A stretch of 64,000 bases of DNA from Herbidospora sakaeratensis (GCF_001570525.1 NZ_BBXC01000011.1:124001-188000), one strand, 5' to 3'; positions 20,397 to 34,282 are shown, numbered from the stretch's first letter. Translations and numbers: made by a program. Notes: generated from the letters alone by a model not told the origin.

Positions 20397-21029
20397 TCAG
20401 CTCCCCGCCTTCGCAGCGGCCGCAGCCTCGGCGAGACCCTCGGCGCGCGCCTTGAGCATCGCCTTGGGGGCGACGTCCTCGATCGGCAGACCACGACGGG
20501 CGGCGATCTCCTCGGGGCGCGAGAGGCCCTTCAGAGCCGCCACGGTGGCGTGCACGATGTTGATCGGGTTGTCCGAGCCGAGCGACTTGGACAGCACGTC
20601 GTGGATCCCGGCGCACTCCAGGACCGCGCGCACCGGGCCACCCGCGATGACACCGGTACCGGGCGAGGCCGGACGCAGGAGGACGACGCCGGCGGCGTCC
20701 TCGCCCTGCACGGTGTGCGGGATGGTGCCCTGGATGCGCGGCACCTTGAAGAAGTGCTTCTTGGCCTCTTCGACACCCTTGGCGATCGCCGCGGGCACCT
20801 CCTTGGCCTTGCCGTAGCCGACCCCGACGAGGCCGTTGCCGTCGCCGACGATGACCAGCGCGGTGAAGCTGAAGCGCCGACCACCCTTGACGACCTTGGC
20901 CACGCGGTTGATCTTCACGACGCGCTCGATGTACGAGACGCCCTTCTCCTGGGCGCCACCGCGGCGATCGTCACGACGTTCCCGCCGCTCGCCACCGCCG
21001 CCGGCACCCCGACGCGGAGCTCCAGCCAT
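20397..21029 (-). CDS. rpsE: 30S ribosomal protein S5
   Basis: 210 aa. An Arg/Gly-rich N-terminus ([18 protein letters not shown]) precedes the double-stranded RNA-binding-type domain ([18 protein letters not shown]) and the GHMP-like half ([17 protein letters not shown]). GAGG lies 8 nt upstream of the ATG. Ala-rich tail. Confidence 0.97.
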   Translation of the reverse strand: MAGAPRRGAGGGGERRERRDDRRGGAQEKGVSYIERVVKINRVAKVVKGGRRFSFTALVIVGDGNGLVGVGYGKAKEVPAAIAKGVEEAKKHFFKVPRIQGTIPHTVQGEDAAGVVLLRPASPGTGVIAGGPVRAVLECAGIHDVLSKSLGSDNPINIVHATVAALKGLSRPEEIAARRGLPIEDVAPKAMLKARAEGLAEAAAAAKAGS

Positions 21030-21066
21030 CAGTGGTTCCTCTTCTCATTGCTCATAGGACGGGTCA

Positions 21067-21444
21067 TCAGAAACTCAACCCGCCTTCACGGGCGCTGTCC
21101 GCCAGGGCCGCGATGCGACCCGCGTAGCGGTTGCCACCGCGGTCGAAGACGACCGAAGTGATCCCGGCGTCCTTGGCCCGCTGAGCGAGAAGCTCGCCGA
21201 CCTTCTTCGCCTTCTCGGTCTTGTCGGCCTCGAGGGAACGCAGCGAGGAGTCCATGGTGGACGCGCTCACGATCGTGTGACCCTTGCCGTCGTCGACGAT
21301 CTGCACGAACAGGTGCCGCGCGGACCGGTTGACGACCAGACGCGGACGCTCGACCGTGCCCACGACGTTCTTCCGCACGCGGCGGTGGCGGCGGGCTCGC
21401 GAAATGGCGCGAGCGGCGCTGTGCTTGCCGTACTTCGCAGCCAT
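21067..21444 (-). CDS. rplR: 50S ribosomal protein L18
   Basis: 125 aa, binds 5S rRNA with L5. Basic N-terminus ([20 protein letters not shown]), then [20 protein letters not shown] and the C-terminal [20 protein letters not shown]. It starts 2 nt after the rplF stop. Confidence 0.97.
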   Translation of the reverse strand: MAAKYGKHSAARAISRARRHRRVRKNVVGTVERPRLVVNRSARHLFVQIVDDGKGHTIVSASTMDSSLRSLEADKTEKAKKVGELLAQRAKDAGITSVVFDRGGNRYAGRIAALADSAREGGLSF

Positions 21445-21446
21445 TA

Positions 21447-21989
21447 CTACTTACCAGCCTTTCCGACCTTCTTGCGGACGACTTCGCCCTGGTAGCGCAC
21501 GCCCTTGCCCTTGTACGGGTCGGGCTTGCGCAGCTTGCGGATGTTGGCCGAGACCTCGCCGACCTTCTGCTTGTCGATCCCGTCCACGTGGAACAGGGTC
21601 GGCTTCTCGACGCGGAAGGAGATGCCCTCCGGCGCGTCGACGATCACCGGGTGGCTGAACCCGAGCGAGAACTCGAGCTGCGTCGGGCCCTTGGCCTGAA
21701 CGCGGTAGCCGACGCCGACGATCTCCAACGTCTTCGAGTAACCCGCGGTCACACCGGTCACCATGTTGGCGATCAGGGTGCGGGACAGGCCGTGCAGCGC
21801 ACGGACCTTGTTCTCGTCGTTGGGACGGGTGACGGCCAGCTGGCCGTCGTCACCGCGCGAAACCTCGATGGGCTCGGCGACGGTGTGAGAAAGCGTGCCC
21901 TTCGGGCCCTTGACCTGGACACTCCGGCCGTCGATCGTGATGTCGACACCGCTCGGTACAGGGATGGGCAGCCGTCCGATTCGCGACAT
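21447..21989 (-). CDS. rplF: 50S ribosomal protein L6
   Basis: 180 aa. [17 protein letters not shown] start, internal duplication typical of L6, and the C-terminal signature [24 protein letters not shown] lies upstream of the ATG. 18 nt after rpsH. Confidence 0.97.
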   Translation of the reverse strand: MSRIGRLPIPVPSGVDITIDGRSVQVKGPKGTLSHTVAEPIEVSRGDDGQLAVTRPNDENKVRALHGLSRTLIANMVTGVTAGYSKTLEIVGVGYRVQAKGPTQLEFSLGFSHPVIVDAPEGISFRVEKPTLFHVDGIDKQKVGEVSANIRKLRKPDPYKGKGVRYQGEVVRKKVGKAGK

Positions 21990-22007
21990 GCTGTGGTTCC
22001 TCCCCTC

Positions 22008-22406
22008 TTACCAGACGTAGGCGAGGACTTCCCCGCCCACTCCGCGCTTGCCGGCCTGCTTGTCGGTCATCAGGCCGCCGGACGTCGAGATGATCGCGAC
22101 GCCCAGCCCGCCCAGGACTCGGGGCAGGTTGTCCTTCTTGGCGTAAACCCGCAGACCGGGCTTGGAAACCCGGCGGATGCCGGCGAGCGAACGCTCACGG
22201 CTCGGGCCGAACTTCAGCTCCACCACGAGGTTCTTGCCAACCTTGGCGTCTTCGACGCTCCAGGACTGGATGTAACCCTCCTGCTGGAGGATCTCGGCGA
22301 TGTGCGCCTTGATCTTCGAGTACGGCATGGTCACGGTGTCGTGATACGCCGAGTTCGCGTTACGCAGACGCGTCAGCATGTCTGCGATCGGGTCGGTCAT
22401 CGTCAT
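22008..22406 (-). CDS. rpsH: 30S ribosomal protein S8
   Basis: 132 aa. [18 protein letters not shown] start and the C-terminal [23 protein letters not shown]-binding region. GAGGAGG is about 10 nt upstream. In E. coli S8 represses the spc operon; no target is evident here. Confidence 0.97.
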   Translation of the reverse strand: MTMTDPIADMLTRLRNANSAYHDTVTMPYSKIKAHIAEILQQEGYIQSWSVEDAKVGKNLVVELKFGPSRERSLAGIRRVSKPGLRVYAKKDNLPRVLGGLGVAIISTSGGLMTDKQAGKRGVGGEVLAYVW

Positions 22407-22475
22407 GATCGATGGCCCTCCTCGCCGCGGTTTCCCAAGAATGAAGGGGACCTACGGCGTAGTGATGCTCTGGAA

Positions 22476-22661
22476 TTACCAGCTGGACTTGGTGATGCCG
22501 GGCAGCTCGCCCCGGTGCGCCATCTCACGGAAGCACACGCGGCACAGGCCGAACTTGCGGTAGACGGCGCGCGGACGGCCGCAGCGCGAACACCGAGTGT
22601 ACGCCCGGACCTCGAACTTCTGCTTGCGGGCCGCCTTGACCTTCAGTGACGTCTTCGCCAT
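22476..22661 (-). CDS. rpsN: 30S ribosomal protein S14, type Z (zinc-binding)
   Basis: 61 aa, the short C+ form. [20 protein letters not shown] start and the zinc ligands Cys24, Cys27, Cys40 and Cys43 (RCSRCG and LCRVCF). It starts 5 nt after the rplE stop. Also called rpsZ. It lies within a longer open frame shared with rplE-adjacent sequence; the ATG at 22661 gives the family length. Confidence 0.96.
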   Translation of the reverse strand: MAKTSLKVKAARKQKFEVRAYTRCSRCGRPRAVYRKFGLCRVCFREMAHRGELPGITKSSW

Positions 22662-22666
22662 GTGGA

Positions 22667-23236
22667 TCAGGCCTCCTTGAACGGGAACCCGAGCAGCTTC
22701 AGCAGCGCGCGGCCCTCGTCGTCTGTGCGGGCGGTCGTGACGACCGTGATGTCCATACCGCGCTGCCGGTCGACCTTGTCCTGGTCGATCTCGTGGAACA
22801 TGACCTGCTCGGTGAGACCGAAGGTGTAGTTCCCGTGCCCGTCGAACTGCTTGGGCGACAGACCGCGGAAGTCGCGGATACGCGGCAGGGCCAGCGACAG
22901 CAGGCGGTCGAGGAACTCCCACATGCGGTCGCCGCGCAGCGTGACGTGCGCGCCGATCGGCATGCCCTCACGCAGCTTGAACTGCGCGATGGACTTGCGG
23001 GCGCGGACGACGGCCGGCTTCTGGCCGGTGATGGCGGTGAGGTCGCGAACCGCGCCCTCGATCAGCTTGGAGTCGCGAGCGGCCTCGCCGACGCCCATGT
23101 TCACCTTGATCTTGGTGAGACCGGGGGTCAGCATGACGTTCTCGATGCCGAACTGCTCGCGCAGCTGGGCCGCGATCTCCTCGCGGTACTTCTGCTTGAG
23201 ACGGGGGGTCACCCGCTCAGCGGTCTGGGCAGTCAC
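22667..23236 (-). CDS. rplE: 50S ribosomal protein L5
   Basis: 189 aa, contacts 5S rRNA and P-site tRNA. It has [35 protein letters not shown] and [18 protein letters not shown]. The GTG start overlaps the rplX stop by 4 nt, indicating coupled translation. Confidence 0.97.
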   Translation of the reverse strand: MTAQTAERVTPRLKQKYREEIAAQLREQFGIENVMLTPGLTKIKVNMGVGEAARDSKLIEGAVRDLTAITGQKPAVVRARKSIAQFKLREGMPIGAHVTLRGDRMWEFLDRLLSLALPRIRDFRGLSPKQFDGHGNYTFGLTEQVMFHEIDQDKVDRQRGMDITVVTTARTDDEGRALLKLLGFPFKEA

Positions 23237-23505
23237 TTGGCGTCCTCGTCCTTCGGCTTCTCGTCATCCTTGAGCTTCTTGACGTTGCTCACGTGGATGG
23301 GGGCCTCCAGGGTGGTGACGCCGCCTTCCTTGGCGCCGCGGGGACCCTGGTTGGTCTCCTTCGAGTGCTTCTTGATCATGTTCACGCCGGCGACGATCAC
23401 ACGATCCTCGGTCGGCAGCGCGGCGATGACCCGGCCCTTGGCGCCCTTGTCCTTGCCCGCGATGACCTGAACCAGGTCACCCTTCTTCACGTGCAGCTTC
23501 CCCAT
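23233..23505 (-). CDS. rplX: 50S ribosomal protein L24
   Basis: 90 aa with a KOW motif ([31 protein letters not shown]) and [20 protein letters not shown]. Short for the family, with an extra Lys/Glu/Asp-rich tail ([11 protein letters not shown]). The ATG directly follows the rplN stop (TAAATG). Confidence 0.97.
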   Translation of the reverse strand: MGKLHVKKGDLVQVIAGKDKGAKGRVIAALPTEDRVIVAGVNMIKKHSKETNQGPRGAKEGGVTTLEAPIHVSNVKKLKDDEKPKDEDAK

Positions 23506-23874
23506 TTAGAGCACCTCCGGCGCCAGCGAGATGATGCGCATGAACTTCTTGTCACGCAGCTCGCGGCCGACCGGGCCGAAAATACGCGTGCCCCGGGGGT
23601 CGCCGCTGTCCTTGATGATGACCGCGGCGTTCTCGTCGAACTTGATGTACGACCCGTCCTGACGGCGGCGCTCCTTGACGGTGCGGACGATGACGGCCTT
23701 GACGACGTCACCCTTCTTCACACCGCCGCCGGGGATCGCGTCCTTGACGGTGGCGACGATGATGTCGCCGATCCCGGCGTAGCGACGCCCAGAGCCACCG
23801 AGAACGCGGATGCAGAGGATCTCCTTGGCACCCGTGTTGTCGGCGACCTTGAGTCGCGACTCCTGCTGAATCAC
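23506..23874 (-). CDS. rplN: 50S ribosomal protein L14
   Basis: 122 aa. [20 protein letters not shown] start, [20 protein letters not shown] and the C-terminal IISLAPEVL. First gene of the spc operon; the 189-nt gap before it holds two strong hairpins. Confidence 0.97.
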   Translation of the reverse strand: MIQQESRLKVADNTGAKEILCIRVLGGSGRRYAGIGDIIVATVKDAIPGGGVKKGDVVKAVIVRTVKERRRQDGSYIKFDENAAVIIKDSGDPRGTRIFGPVGRELRDKKFMRIISLAPEVL

Positions 23875-23903
23875 AGCTGAACTCCTGATGTGTCGTGCCG
23901 GTT

Positions 23904-23921
23904 CTCAGGGCGGGCCCTGAG
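23904..23921 (-). other. Hairpin in the leader of the spc operon
   Basis: CTCAGGGC and GCCCTGAG form a perfect 8-bp stem with a GG-centred tight loop, extended by GGTT/AACC further out. It lies 30 nt before the rplN start. Confidence 0.45.
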
Positions 23922-24015
23922 CCTGGCCGAACCTACATGTCTTGTCCCTCGGCGCCAGACGAACCGCCGCCGCGGGCGAACCTCCCGTACACGAGAGGCT
24001 CCTTGGACACCGTCA

Positions 24016-24043
24016 TGGGGGCCGGGCCGAAGCACGGCCCCCA
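24016..24043 (-). terminator. Hairpin ending the S10 operon
   Basis: GGGGGCCG and CGGCCCCC (8 bp, extendable by one pair) with a 10-nt loop, 20 nt after the rpsQ stop. No U-tract. It marks the S10/spc boundary. Confidence 0.6.
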
Positions 24044-24063
24044 CGAGGCGCGATCGCGTTATG

Positions 24064-24357
24064 TTACTTGGCCCGCTCGAGGATCTCGACCACGCGCCAG
24101 CGCTTCGTCGCCGACAGCGGCCGGGTCTCCATGAGGAGAACGCGGTCGCCGACGCCGGCGGTGTTCTCCTCGTCGTGGGCCTTGTACTTGGTCGTACGGC
24201 GGATGACCTTGCCGTACAGCGGGTGCTTCACGCGGTCCTCGACGGCGACGACGACGGTCTTGTCCATCTTGTCGCTGACGACCAGGCCCTCACGGGTCTT
24301 GCGGTAGTTCCGCGCGGTCTTCTCGGTGGTCTCGACGTTCTCAGTTGTTTCAGCCAT
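24064..24357 (-). CDS. rpsQ: 30S ribosomal protein S17
   Basis: 97 aa. The ATG at 24357 gives [20 protein letters not shown]; an acidic/Thr extension of about 15 residues precedes the core ([39 protein letters not shown]). The start lies inside rpmC, overlapping it by 8 nt. Last gene of the S10 operon. Confidence 0.96.
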   Translation of the reverse strand: MAETTENVETTEKTARNYRKTREGLVVSDKMDKTVVVAVEDRVKHPLYGKVIRRTTKYKAHDEENTAGVGDRVLLMETRPLSATKRWRVVEILERAK

Positions 24358-24586
24358 CGCTCGGCTCCTTCTCGACCGTGACGATTCCAAGCTCGCGCTC
24401 GCGCATCACGGTGTAGATACGGGCGATCTCGCGGCGGACGGCGCGCAGCCGTCCGTGGCTCTCCAACTGACCGGTCGCAGCCTGGAAGCGGAGGTTGAAC
24501 AGCTCCTCCTTGGCCTCCTTGAGCTTCTGGACGAGCACCTCCCCGTCCTCCACGCGCAGCTCACCGGCGGTCAGGCCCTTAGCCAT
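24350..24586 (-). CDS. rpmC: 50S ribosomal protein L29
   Basis: 78 aa, near the exit tunnel. [18 protein letters not shown] start, then [20 protein letters not shown] and [17 protein letters not shown]. The ATG overlaps the rplP stop (TGATG); a GTG one codon earlier is possible. Confidence 0.95.
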   Translation of the reverse strand: MAKGLTAGELRVEDGEVLVQKLKEAKEELFNLRFQAATGQLESHGRLRAVRREIARIYTVMRERELGIVTVEKEPSDG

Positions 24587-25005
24587 CACGCCTCACCCAC
24601 TTCACGCTTGACGAACCGGCACTTCATGGGCAGCTTGTGCATCGCGCGGCGCATCGCCTCACGGGCGATGGGCTCGGCGACACCCGACAGCTCGAACATG
24701 ACGCGACCGGGCTTGACGTTGGCGATCCACCACTCGGGCGAACCCTTACCGGAACCCATTCGCGTTTCCGCGGGCTTCTTGGTGAGGGGACGGTCGGGGT
24801 AGATGTTGATCCACACCTTGCCGCCACGGCGGATGTGCCGGGTCATGGCGATACGAGCCGACTCGATCTGGCGGTTGGTCACGTAGGAGTGCTCAAGCGC
24901 CTGAATGCCGAACTCGCCGAACACGACCCGCGTGCCGCCCTTGGCGGCGCCGCTGCGGTCAGGCCGGTGCTGCTTGCGGTGCTTGACCCTGCGCGGGATC
25001 AGCAT
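24586..25005 (-). CDS. rplP: 50S ribosomal protein L16
   Basis: 139 aa. [19 protein letters not shown] start, [20 protein letters not shown] and [20 protein letters not shown]. It starts 2 nt after the rpsC stop; its stop overlaps rpmC. Confidence 0.97.
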   Translation of the reverse strand: MLIPRRVKHRKQHRPDRSGAAKGGTRVVFGEFGIQALEHSYVTNRQIESARIAMTRHIRRGGKVWINIYPDRPLTKKPAETRMGSGKGSPEWWIANVKPGRVMFELSGVAEPIAREAMRRAMHKLPMKCRFVKREVGEA

Positions 25006-25007
25006 GG

Positions 25008-25865
25008 TCAGCTCCCTTCAGCACCCGGCTGCTCCGCCGGGCCGGTCTCGGGGGCGGCCTGGGCGGCCGCCTCGTTACGGGGGGCGCGGTCGCCACGACC
25101 GGCACCGGCGCCACCACGGCGCGGACGGTCGCCGCCACCGCGACGGGGACGCTCGGCGCCGCCGCCACCACGACGGTCGTTGTCCCGACGCTGGCCACCG
25201 GCGCGGGCGCCGGCAGCGGCGGCCTCACGCTCGGCGCGGCTGGTCGGGGCCTCGCCCTTGTAGATCCAGACCTTCACGCCGATGCGGCCGAAGGTCGTCT
25301 TGGCCTCGTAGAAGCCGTAGTCGATGTCGGCGCGGAGCGTGTGCAGGGGCACGCGGCCCTCGCGGTAGAACTCCGAGCGCGACATCTCCGCGCCGCCCAG
25401 ACGACCCGAGCACGCGACCCGGATGCCCTTGGCGCCGCTCTTCATCGCCGACTGCATCGCCTTGCGCATGGCACGACGGAACGAGACACGGCTGGAGAGC
25501 TGCTCGGCCACGCCCTGCGCGACGAGCTGCGCGTCGATCTCGGGGTTCTTCACCTCGAGGATGTTGAGCTGAACCTGCTTCTTGGTCAGCTTCTCCAGGT
25601 CGCCGCGGATGCGGTCGGCCTCCGCACCACGACGGCCGATGACGATGCCCGGCCGGGCGGTGTGGATGTCGACCTGGACGCGGTCGGTCGTGCGCTCGAT
25701 CTCGACCTTGGAAATGCCGGCCCGCTCCATGCCCTTCTGCAGCATGCGGCGGATCGCCACGTCCTCGGCGACGTACGACTTGTAGAGCTTGTCGGCGTAC
25801 CACCGGCTCTTGAAGTCGGTCGTGATGCCGAGGCGGAACCCGTGCGGGTTAACCTTCTGACCCAC
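25008..25865 (-). CDS. rpsC: 30S ribosomal protein S3
   Basis: 285 aa against about 233 in E. coli. The KH domain ([20 protein letters not shown]) and the C-terminal domain ([13 protein letters not shown]-type motif, here [16 protein letters not shown]) are intact; the last 65 residues are an Arg/Gly-rich extension ([16 protein letters not shown]) as in other actinobacteria. The GTG start ([13 protein letters not shown]) shares a base with the rplV TAG stop. Confidence 0.97.
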   Translation of the reverse strand: MGQKVNPHGFRLGITTDFKSRWYADKLYKSYVAEDVAIRRMLQKGMERAGISKVEIERTTDRVQVDIHTARPGIVIGRRGAEADRIRGDLEKLTKKQVQLNILEVKNPEIDAQLVAQGVAEQLSSRVSFRRAMRKAMQSAMKSGAKGIRVACSGRLGGAEMSRSEFYREGRVPLHTLRADIDYGFYEAKTTFGRIGVKVWIYKGEAPTSRAEREAAAAGARAGGQRRDNDRRGGGGAERPRRGGGDRPRRGGAGAGRGDRAPRNEAAAQAAPETGPAEQPGAEGS

Positions 25866-26218
25866 TAGCGGGCCCTCCCCTTCGGCTCGCGGGACTCCAC
25901 GATCACGGTGATGTGGCTGGTCCGCTTGTTGATCCGATAGGCGCGACCCTGAGCGCGGGGGCGGAACCGCTTGAGCGTCGGGCCCTCGTCGACCCACGCG
26001 CGGCTCACGACCAGCGTCTCGCGGTCGAGCTTGAAGTTGTGCTCCGCGTTCGCGATCGCGGACGAGAGGACCTTGTAAACGGTCTCGCTCGCCGCCTGCG
26101 GCGCGAACTGCAGCACGGCCTGCGCCTCCGAAGCGCCCAGGCCGCGAATGAGGTCCACCACGCGGCGGGCCTTCCGGGGCGTGTGGCGCGCGTACCGCGC
26201 CTGTGCCCTGGCTTCCAT
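25865..26218 (-). CDS. rplV: 50S ribosomal protein L22
   Basis: 117 aa, lines the exit tunnel. [35 protein letters not shown] and the C-terminal loop [18 protein letters not shown] are visible. AGGAGA precedes the ATG. The macrolide-associated loop looks ordinary. Confidence 0.97.
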   Translation of the reverse strand: MEARAQARYARHTPRKARRVVDLIRGLGASEAQAVLQFAPQAASETVYKVLSSAIANAEHNFKLDRETLVVSRAWVDEGPTLKRFRPRAQGRAYRINKRTSHITVIVESREPKGRAR

Positions 26219-26248
26219 CGCTGTCTCCTATTGCTTTTCGAAGGACGC

Positions 26249-26527
26249 TTACCGCCGGCTGCGGCGGTCTTCCTTGACGTGGCTGCGGAAGGTCCGCGTG
26301 GGCGCGAACTCGCCGAGCTTGTGGCCGATCATCGACTCGGTGACGAACACCGGGACGTGCTTGCGGCCGTCGTGGACGGCGATCGTGTGGCCGAGCATGT
26401 CGGGCACGATCATGGAGCGCCGCGACCACGTCTTGATGACGTTCTTGGTGCCCTTCTCGTTCTGGACGTCGACCTTCTTCTGAAGGTGGTCGTCCACGAA
26501 GGGACCCTTCTTAAGGCTACGTGGCAT
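26249..26527 (-). CDS. rpsS: 30S ribosomal protein S19
   Basis: 92 aa. [20 protein letters not shown] start, [19 protein letters not shown] and [16 protein letters not shown]. 11 nt after rplB. Confidence 0.97.
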   Translation of the reverse strand: MPRSLKKGPFVDDHLQKKVDVQNEKGTKNVIKTWSRRSMIVPDMLGHTIAVHDGRKHVPVFVTESMIGHKLGEFAPTRTFRSHVKEDRRSRR

Positions 26528-26538
26528 TTCGGCTGCTC

Positions 26539-27375
26539 CTACCGCTTCTTCCTCTTGCTCCGACGCCGGATGATCAGGCGGTCGCTGGCCTTGTTGGCCT
26601 GGCGGGTGCGGCCCTCGGGCTTGCCCTTCGGGTTCACCGGGTGGCGACCACCGGAGGTCTTGCCCTCACCACCGCCGTGCGGGTGGTCGACCGGGTTCAT
26701 GGCGACACCACGGACGGTCGGGCGCTTGCCCTTCCACCGCATACGGCCGGCCTTGCCCCAGTTGATGTTGGCCTGCTCGGCGTTGCCGACCTGGCCGATC
26801 GACGCCCGGCAGCGGATGTCGACCTGGCGCATCTCACCGGACGGCATACGCAGCGTGGCGTACATGCCCTCCTTGGCGAGGAGCTGGATCTGCGCGCCGG
26901 CGCTGCGGCCGAGCTTGGCGCCACCACCCGGACGGAGCTCCACCGCGTGGATGAAGGTACCGGTCGGGATGTTGCGGAGCGGCAGGCAGTTGCCCGGCTT
27001 GATGTCGGCGCCGGGGCCGTTCTCGATGCGGTCCCCCTGCTTGATGCCGGTCGGCGCGAGGATGTAGCGCTTCTCGCCGTCGGCGTAGTGCAGCAGAGCG
27101 ATGCGGGAGGTGCGGTTCGGGTCGTACTCGATGTGAGCGACCTTGGCCGGGATCCCGTCCTTGTCGTGGCGTCGGAAGTCGATGATCCGGTACGCCCGCT
27201 TGTGGCCGCCACCCTGGTGCCGGGCGGTGACCCGCCCGTGGACGTTACGGCCGCCCTTGCTGTGCAGGGGGGCAAGCAGCGACTTCTCGGGCGTGCTGCG
27301 CGTGATCTCGGAGAAGTCCGAGACGCTCGCGCCGCGGCGACCCGGGGTCGTCGGCTTGTATTTACGGATGCCCAT
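26539..27375 (-). CDS. rplB: 50S ribosomal protein L2
   Basis: 278 aa. [15 protein letters not shown] start, [20 protein letters not shown] and the peptidyl-transferase-proximal [14 protein letters not shown], including the conserved His. Between rplW and this start is a 184-bp gap holding copy 1 of a structured repeat, unusual for the S10 operon. Confidence 0.97.
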   Translation of the reverse strand: MGIRKYKPTTPGRRGASVSDFSEITRSTPEKSLLAPLHSKGGRNVHGRVTARHQGGGHKRAYRIIDFRRHDKDGIPAKVAHIEYDPNRTSRIALLHYADGEKRYILAPTGIKQGDRIENGPGADIKPGNCLPLRNIPTGTFIHAVELRPGGGAKLGRSAGAQIQLLAKEGMYATLRMPSGEMRQVDIRCRASIGQVGNAEQANINWGKAGRMRWKGKRPTVRGVAMNPVDHPHGGGEGKTSGGRHPVNPKGKPEGRTRQANKASDRLIIRRRSKRKKR

Positions 27376-27400
27376 CTTTTTCGTTCATCCCTGTCTAATT

Positions 27401-27513
27401 GCCGCGCCTACGGCGCGGCGGGTTTGGCCGCCTACAGTCCACGTCTTCCCTCGTCGCTCCGGGTCGCTACGCTCCCCTGCGCTCCTCAGTCCAGACGCGG
27501 ACGCGGCCAAACC
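27401..27513. repeat. Structured intergenic repeat element, copy 1
   Basis: An 8-bp perfect hairpin (GCCGCGCC-TAC-GGCGCGGC, 27401-27419), a 24-nt spacer and a 52-bp core (27444-27495) identical to the core at 46288-46339. The core is framed by self-complementary arms: 27421-27430 with 27504-27513 (10 bp) and 27437-27446 with 27493-27502 (one mismatch). It lies between rplW and rplB. Confidence 0.85.
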
Positions 27514-27559
27514 ACCTACTCGTCTTTGGCCTACCGCAACGATCGCGGTGAAGCCCCTA

Positions 27560-27862
27560 TCAGCCGATCTGGCCGAAGATGTCGATGCGCTCGCCCTCGG
27601 CCAAGCTCACGATCGCTCGCTTGGTACCGGGACGCTGGCCGTAGCCGAAGCGGGTCCGCTTGCGCTTGCCCTGGCGGTTGATGGTGTTGACGCCGGTGAC
27701 CTTCACACCGAAGATCTGCTCGATGGCGATCTTCACCTGCGTCTTGTTCACACCCTGCTTGACCAGGAACGTGTACTTGTTGTGCTCGTCGATCAGGCCG
27801 TAGCTCTTCTCAGAGACGATCGGCTTGATGATGATGTCGCGCGGGTCGGTGATCTTGTCCAT
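27560..27862 (-). CDS. rplW: 50S ribosomal protein L23
   Basis: 100 aa, docking site at the tunnel exit. [38 protein letters not shown] and [15 protein letters not shown] are visible. The ATG overlaps the rplD stop (TGATG). Confidence 0.97.
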   Translation of the reverse strand: MDKITDPRDIIIKPIVSEKSYGLIDEHNKYTFLVKQGVNKTQVKIAIEQIFGVKVTGVNTINRQGKRKRTRFGYGQRPGTKRAIVSLAEGERIDIFGQIG

Positions 27863-28509
27863 CAGGCGTCTTCCTTACCGCTCTCCAGGCGGGCCACGAC
27901 CTGGTCGTAGGCCTCCTTGGTGAAGACGACGGCGTCGCTGCAGAGCACGTCGTACGTGTTCAGCTGGCCGGCGTCCAGGAGGTGGACCTCCGGGGCGTTG
28001 CGCAGGCTCAGCCAGGTCAGCTCGTCGTGCTCGGTGACGACCACGAGCACGCTGCGCGAGCCGGTGATCTTACGGAGCGCCTCGAGAGCGGCCTTGGTCT
28101 TCGGCGTCTCGCCGCTGACCAGGGAGCTCACGACGTGCACGAGGTTGCCGCCGGCCCGGTCGGACAGGGCCTGGCGCAGGGCCGCGGCCTTCATCTTCTT
28201 GGGCGTGCGCTGCACGTACGAGCGCGGCTGCGGACCGTGGACGGTGCCACCGCCGGTGAACTGCGGCGCGCGGGTCGAACCCTGACGAGCCCGGCCGGTG
28301 CCCTTCTGGCGGTACGGCTTCTTGCCGCCGCCGGACACCTCGCCGCGGGTCTTGGTGGCGTGGGTGCCCTGGCGGCGAGCCGCCAGCTGGGCCACGACGA
28401 CCTGGTGGATCAGCGGCACGTTGACCTTGGCGCCGAAGATGCTCTCGGGCAGGTCGACCGAGTCGCCGGTCTTGGCGCCGCTCGCGTCGAGGACGTCAAT
28501 GGTGCTCAC
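27862..28509 (-). CDS. rplD: 50S ribosomal protein L4
   Basis: 215 aa. GTG start ([11 protein letters not shown]) overlapping the rplC stop by 4 nt. It has [20 protein letters not shown], the tunnel loop [20 protein letters not shown] and [17 protein letters not shown]. coli L4 represses the S10 operon; nothing comparable is evident except the hairpin before rpsJ. Confidence 0.97.
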   Translation of the reverse strand: MSTIDVLDASGAKTGDSVDLPESIFGAKVNVPLIHQVVVAQLAARRQGTHATKTRGEVSGGGKKPYRQKGTGRARQGSTRAPQFTGGGTVHGPQPRSYVQRTPKKMKAAALRQALSDRAGGNLVHVVSSLVSGETPKTKAALEALRKITGSRSVLVVVTEHDELTWLSLRNAPEVHLLDAGQLNTYDVLCSDAVVFTKEAYDQVVARLESGKEDA

Positions 28510-29159
28510 TTGGCAGCCCCCTTCTTGGCAGCGGTGCGGATGAGGACCAGGCTGCCGTTGGCGCCGGGGATCGCACCCTTGATCAGGATGAGGCCCTTCT
28601 CGGCGTCGACGGCGTGCACCTTCAGGCTCTGGATGGTGGTGCGGACGTTGCCCATCCGACCGGCCATGCGCAGGCCCTTGAAGACGCGGCCCGGGGTGGC
28701 GCAGCCACCGATGGAGCCGGGCGAACGGTGCTTGCGCTGGGTGCCGTGCGAGGCGCCCAGGCCCTTGAAGCCGTGACGCTTCATGACACCCGCGAAGCCC
28801 TTGCCCTTGCTCTTGCCCGTGACGTCCACGAACTGGCCGGCCTCGAAGGTGCCGGCGGTGACTTCCTGGCCGAGCGTGTACTCGGAGGCGTCGTCGGTGC
28901 GGACCTCGACGAAGTAGCGGCGCGGGGTGATGTCGTGCTTGCGCAGGTAGTCGCCCAGCGGCTTGTTCACCTTGCGCGGGTCGATCTGACCGAAGCCGAG
29001 CTGGATGGCCGAGTAGCCGTCGCGCTCGGGAGTGCGGACCCGGGTCACCACGCACGGACCGGCCTCCACGACGGTGACCGGAACGATCCGGTTGCCGTCG
29101 TCGAAGACCTGGGTCATGCCGAGCTTCTTGCCCAGGACGCCCTTGATCTGGTTAGCCAT
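28506..29159 (-). CDS. rplC: 50S ribosomal protein L3
   Basis: 217 aa. [15 protein letters not shown] start region, [20 protein letters not shown] and the loop near the peptidyl transferase centre ([20 protein letters not shown]). 14 nt after rpsJ. Confidence 0.97.
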   Translation of the reverse strand: MANQIKGVLGKKLGMTQVFDDGNRIVPVTVVEAGPCVVTRVRTPERDGYSAIQLGFGQIDPRKVNKPLGDYLRKHDITPRRYFVEVRTDDASEYTLGQEVTAGTFEAGQFVDVTGKSKGKGFAGVMKRHGFKGLGASHGTQRKHRSPGSIGGCATPGRVFKGLRMAGRMGNVRTTIQSLKVHAVDAEKGLILIKGAIPGANGSLVLIRTAAKKGAAK

Positions 29160-29173
29160 GTCAGTGCGTTCCC

Positions 29174-29482
29174 TCAGAGCTTGATCGAGATGTCGACGCC
29201 GGCAGGCAGGTCGAGACGCATGAGCGAGTCGACGGTCTTGGGCGTCGGGTCGATGATGTCAATCAGCCGCTTGTGCGTACGCATCTCAAAGTGCTCGCGG
29301 CTGTCCTTGTACTTGTGCGGCGAACGGATCACGCAGTACACGTTCTTCTCGGTCGGCAGGGGCACCGGGCCCGCGACCTTGGCGCCCGTACGCGTCACCG
29401 TCTCGACGATCTTCTTGGCCGAGCTGTCGATGACCTCGTGGTCATAGGCCTTGAGCCGAATGCGGATCTTCTGTCCCGCCAT
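29174..29482 (-). CDS. rpsJ: 30S ribosomal protein S10 (NusE)
   Basis: 102 aa. [19 protein letters not shown] start and [18 protein letters not shown]. Also a partner of NusB/NusG in antitermination. First gene of the S10 operon; 164 nt separate it from tuf, holding the tuf terminator and another long hairpin. Confidence 0.97.
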   Translation of the reverse strand: MAGQKIRIRLKAYDHEVIDSSAKKIVETVTRTGAKVAGPVPLPTEKNVYCVIRSPHKYKDSREHFEMRTHKRLIDIIDPTPKTVDSLMRLDLPAGVDISIKL

Positions 29483-29546
29483 AATGGCCTCGGTGTCCTT
29501 CGCTGTCGTCTGAACAAGTAACGTGCGGCAGGTTGCCGCTATGTGT

Positions 29547-29596
29547 CCGTGATCCGGCAGTCACTTCGGAGCCCCGAAGCGGCTGCGGGATCACGG
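29547..29596 (-). other. Long multi-stem hairpin in the rpsJ leader
   Basis: Outer stem CCGTGATCC/GGATCACGG (9 bp), a short GCAG/CTGC pairing, and inner CTTCGG/CCGAAG with a 4-nt loop. It begins about 65 nt before the rpsJ start. Position resembles the regulatory leader of S10 operons in other bacteria; function is inference. Confidence 0.5.
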
Positions 29597-29611
29597 CGGG
29601 TGGAGCAATGT

Positions 29612-29641
29612 GATGGCCGGGTCCGCAGGGACCCGGCCATC
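29612..29641 (-). terminator. Terminator after tuf
   Basis: A 13-bp perfect stem (GATGGCCGGGTCC with GGACCCGGCCATC) and 4-nt loop, 5 nt beyond the tuf stop. No U-tract; typical of U-less actinobacterial terminators. Confidence 0.75.
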
Positions 29642-29646
29642 GGGTA

Positions 29647-30840
<1,194 letters not shown>

Positions 30841-30889
30841 TGCTCTGTCTCCTTAGAGATTTCTGACTTGACTTCAATCGCCCGGTCCC

Positions 30890-30919
30890 GTCCGGCCGTC
30901 ACTGACGTGGCGGCCGGAC
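30890..30919 (-). other. Hairpin between fusA and tuf
   Basis: GTCCGGCCG and CGGCCGGAC (9-bp perfect stem, 12-nt loop), 12 nt after the fusA stop. It may be a partial terminator that sets fusA:tuf ratio; no U-tract. Confidence 0.5.
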
Positions 30920-30931
30920 GCTGGCGAGGTG

Positions 30932-33025
<2,094 letters not shown>

Positions 33026-33064
33026 TTCTCTCGCGTCCTCGTCGTCTCGTCGAAAATCCGCCGA

Positions 33065-33534
33065 CTACCAGCGGTAGTGGGCGAAGGCCTTGTTGGACTC
33101 GGCCATCTTGTGGGTGTCCTCGCGCTTCTTCACGCTCGCCCCGAGGCCGTTGCTGGCGTCGAGGAGCTCGTTCATGAGGCGCTCGGTCATGGTCTTCTCG
33201 CGGCGTGCACGCGAGTACTGCACCAGCCAGCGGAGGGCCAGCGTGGTGCTGCGCGCGGCGCGGACCTCGACCGGGACCTGGTAGGTCGCGCCACCGACAC
33301 GGCGGCTGCGGACCTCGAGGGTCGGCTTCACGTTGTCCAGGGCGCGCTTCAGCGTGACGACCGGGTCGTTGCCGGTCTTGTCCTTGCAGCCCTCGAGGGC
33401 GCCGTACACGATCGACTGGGCGATCGAGCGCTTGCCGTCGAGGAGAACCTTGTTGATCAGGGCGGTGACCAGCGGCGAGTTGTACACCGGGTCGGCCATG
33501 AGCTGGCGGCGGCCAGGAGAACCCTTGCGAGGCA

Positions 33535-33535
<1 letters not shown>
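33065..33535 (-). CDS. rpsG: 30S ribosomal protein S7
   Basis: 156 aa. [20 protein letters not shown] start, [20 protein letters not shown] and the C-terminal [15 protein letters not shown]. The ATG overlaps the rpsL TAA stop by one base (TAATG). In E. coli S7 autoregulates this operon. Confidence 0.97.
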
Positions 33536-33909
<374 letters not shown>

Positions 33910-34147
33910 TACGACAACTCCGTTTCGTGCCTTGGCCGGTGAATCGTGAACATGCGTATTCGCAGGTACTGCCGGTGTCATGACCTGCTGGTTTTCCCTC
34001 TCCGCCGACCCACGCGGTCGGGCGTGTCGCGCACTGGTGGCGCAACACCCCGGACCTGGAAATCGGGAACCAGGGGCACACGGCGCGCTTCGCTGGCAAG
34101 CTGCGCGCACGCGTGTTGGGCCCATGAACCCATGGGCACGAAAGAGA

Positions 34148-34176
34148 AGACTACCCAGCCGGTAGCGACACGTCAA
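34148..34176 (-). promoter_or_regulatory. rpsL (str operon) promoter
   Basis: TTGACG and TAGTCT separated by exactly 17 nt on the minus strand; close to the housekeeping-sigma consensus. Confidence 0.75.
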
Positions 34177-34282
34177 AACGATCGCGAGTACGGGTCGTCG
34201 GGATTCGTACCTTGAGTCCCTCGGCCCGCCTTCGAACGCAGGCCGTGATTGAGTCCGTGTCAACTATACCGCGCGAATACAC

